This document shows, one piece after another, positions 15,549-15,746 of a stretch of 15,746 nt of DNA. This DNA comes from DASRSS01 sp035656335 (GTDB lineage: Bacteria > Actinomycetota > Actinomycetes > Mycobacteriales > Jatrophihabitantaceae). The stretch covers positions 1 to 15,746 of the forward strand of contig DASRSS010000086.1 of NCBI GenBank assembly GCA_035656335.1, written 5' to 3'. A model generated the notes under the pieces. The model made no database searches. It was not told the DNA's origin and was given only the letters and a program-made list of their open reading frames with translations. Position numbers and translations under genes: made by a program. Numbering within the stretch: position 1 is the stretch's first letter; each line of letters begins with the position of its first letter.

Positions 15549-15746
15549 ATGAAGCTGGTGGTGGACGCCGTTGGCGTGCGGCCCGGCAGCGCCGCGATCG
15601 TTCTCGAGGGCCTGCTCCGTGGCTGGGTGCAGGTCGCGCCGGAGGACGAGATCGTGGCGCTGACCGATGGCCCGCCCGCGTTCGACGTCCCCGCCGGCGT
15701 GACCGTGCAGCGGCTCGTGGACGACCGCGCGGGCCTGCGCGCGCGG
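15549..15746 (+). CDS. probable glycosyltransferase, N-terminal 66 residues (runs off the right edge)
   Basis: An open frame of 66 codons from ATG 15549 to the window end. It begins MKLVVDAVGVRPGSAAIVLE and continues LLRGWVQVAPEDEIVALTD. The pattern of a short beta strand, a glycine-containing loop, a helix, then a second strand is that of the N-terminal Rossmann half of family-4 glycosyltransferases, and the D-x-x-G-x-R-x-G-S start resembles some actinobacterial members. There is no ribosome site; a TGTATT box just upstream suggests a leaderless message. The catalytic half lies outside, so the assignment rests on the N-terminus and on neighbours of the same type. Confidence 0.55.
   Translation, partial: MKLVVDAVGVRPGSAAIVLEGLLRGWVQVAPEDEIVALTDGPPAFDVPAGVTVQRLVDDRAGLRAR

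Overview
The window is high-GC DNA with tightly packed genes, short intergenic gaps, GTG starts and stop/start overlaps. It reads as an actinomycete (Actinomycetota). Three independent marks agree: a leuA leader peptide with an interlocked RNA pseudoknot, an aspartate kinase with an internal start for a separate regulatory subunit, and a gamma-aminobutyraldehyde dehydrogenase and GabT of actinobacterial type. The genus cannot be named from the sequence alone.

Layout. (1) Positions 1-721, minus strand: the 5' part of leuA, preceded by a 22-residue leader peptide with four consecutive Leu codons and two interlocking stems. (2) 794-2744, plus: two tandem GDP-mannose 4,6-dehydratase-type genes. 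(3) 2788-5898, plus: gamma-aminobutyraldehyde dehydrogenase, a 74-residue biotinyl-type carrier protein and a GABA aminotransferase, which together would take gamma-aminobutyraldehyde to GABA and then to succinate semialdehyde. (4) 5986-8279, plus: the lysC-asd operon, the first two steps of the aspartate pathway. (5) 8403-10495, plus: an acyl-adenylating enzyme overlapping a FabG-like reductase. (6) 10534-11413, minus: an acyl carrier protein and a peptide deformylase. (7) 11492-14707, plus: a glycosyltransferase, a condensation-superfamily acyltransferase and an MmpS-like membrane-anchored protein. (8) 14740-15459, minus: a SAM-dependent methyltransferase. (9) From 15549, plus: the start of a further protein, probably another glycosyltransferase.

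How it may fit together. leuA lying divergent from lysC-asd is a familiar actinobacterial arrangement, but here about 5 kb (the two dehydratases plus the GABA module) separates them. The right half combines acyl activation, an acyl carrier, a ketoreductase-type SDR, glycosyl transfer, acyl transfer, methylation and an MmpS-like export accessory. I infer a locus for an acylated, possibly methylated glycoconjugate or glycolipid, with the GDP-mannose dehydratases on the left as possible suppliers of a deoxysugar. This is inference from gene families and proximity; no product can be named.

No tRNA, rRNA, CRISPR array, insertion sequence or attachment site was recognised. No gene-free gap exceeds about 220 bases.
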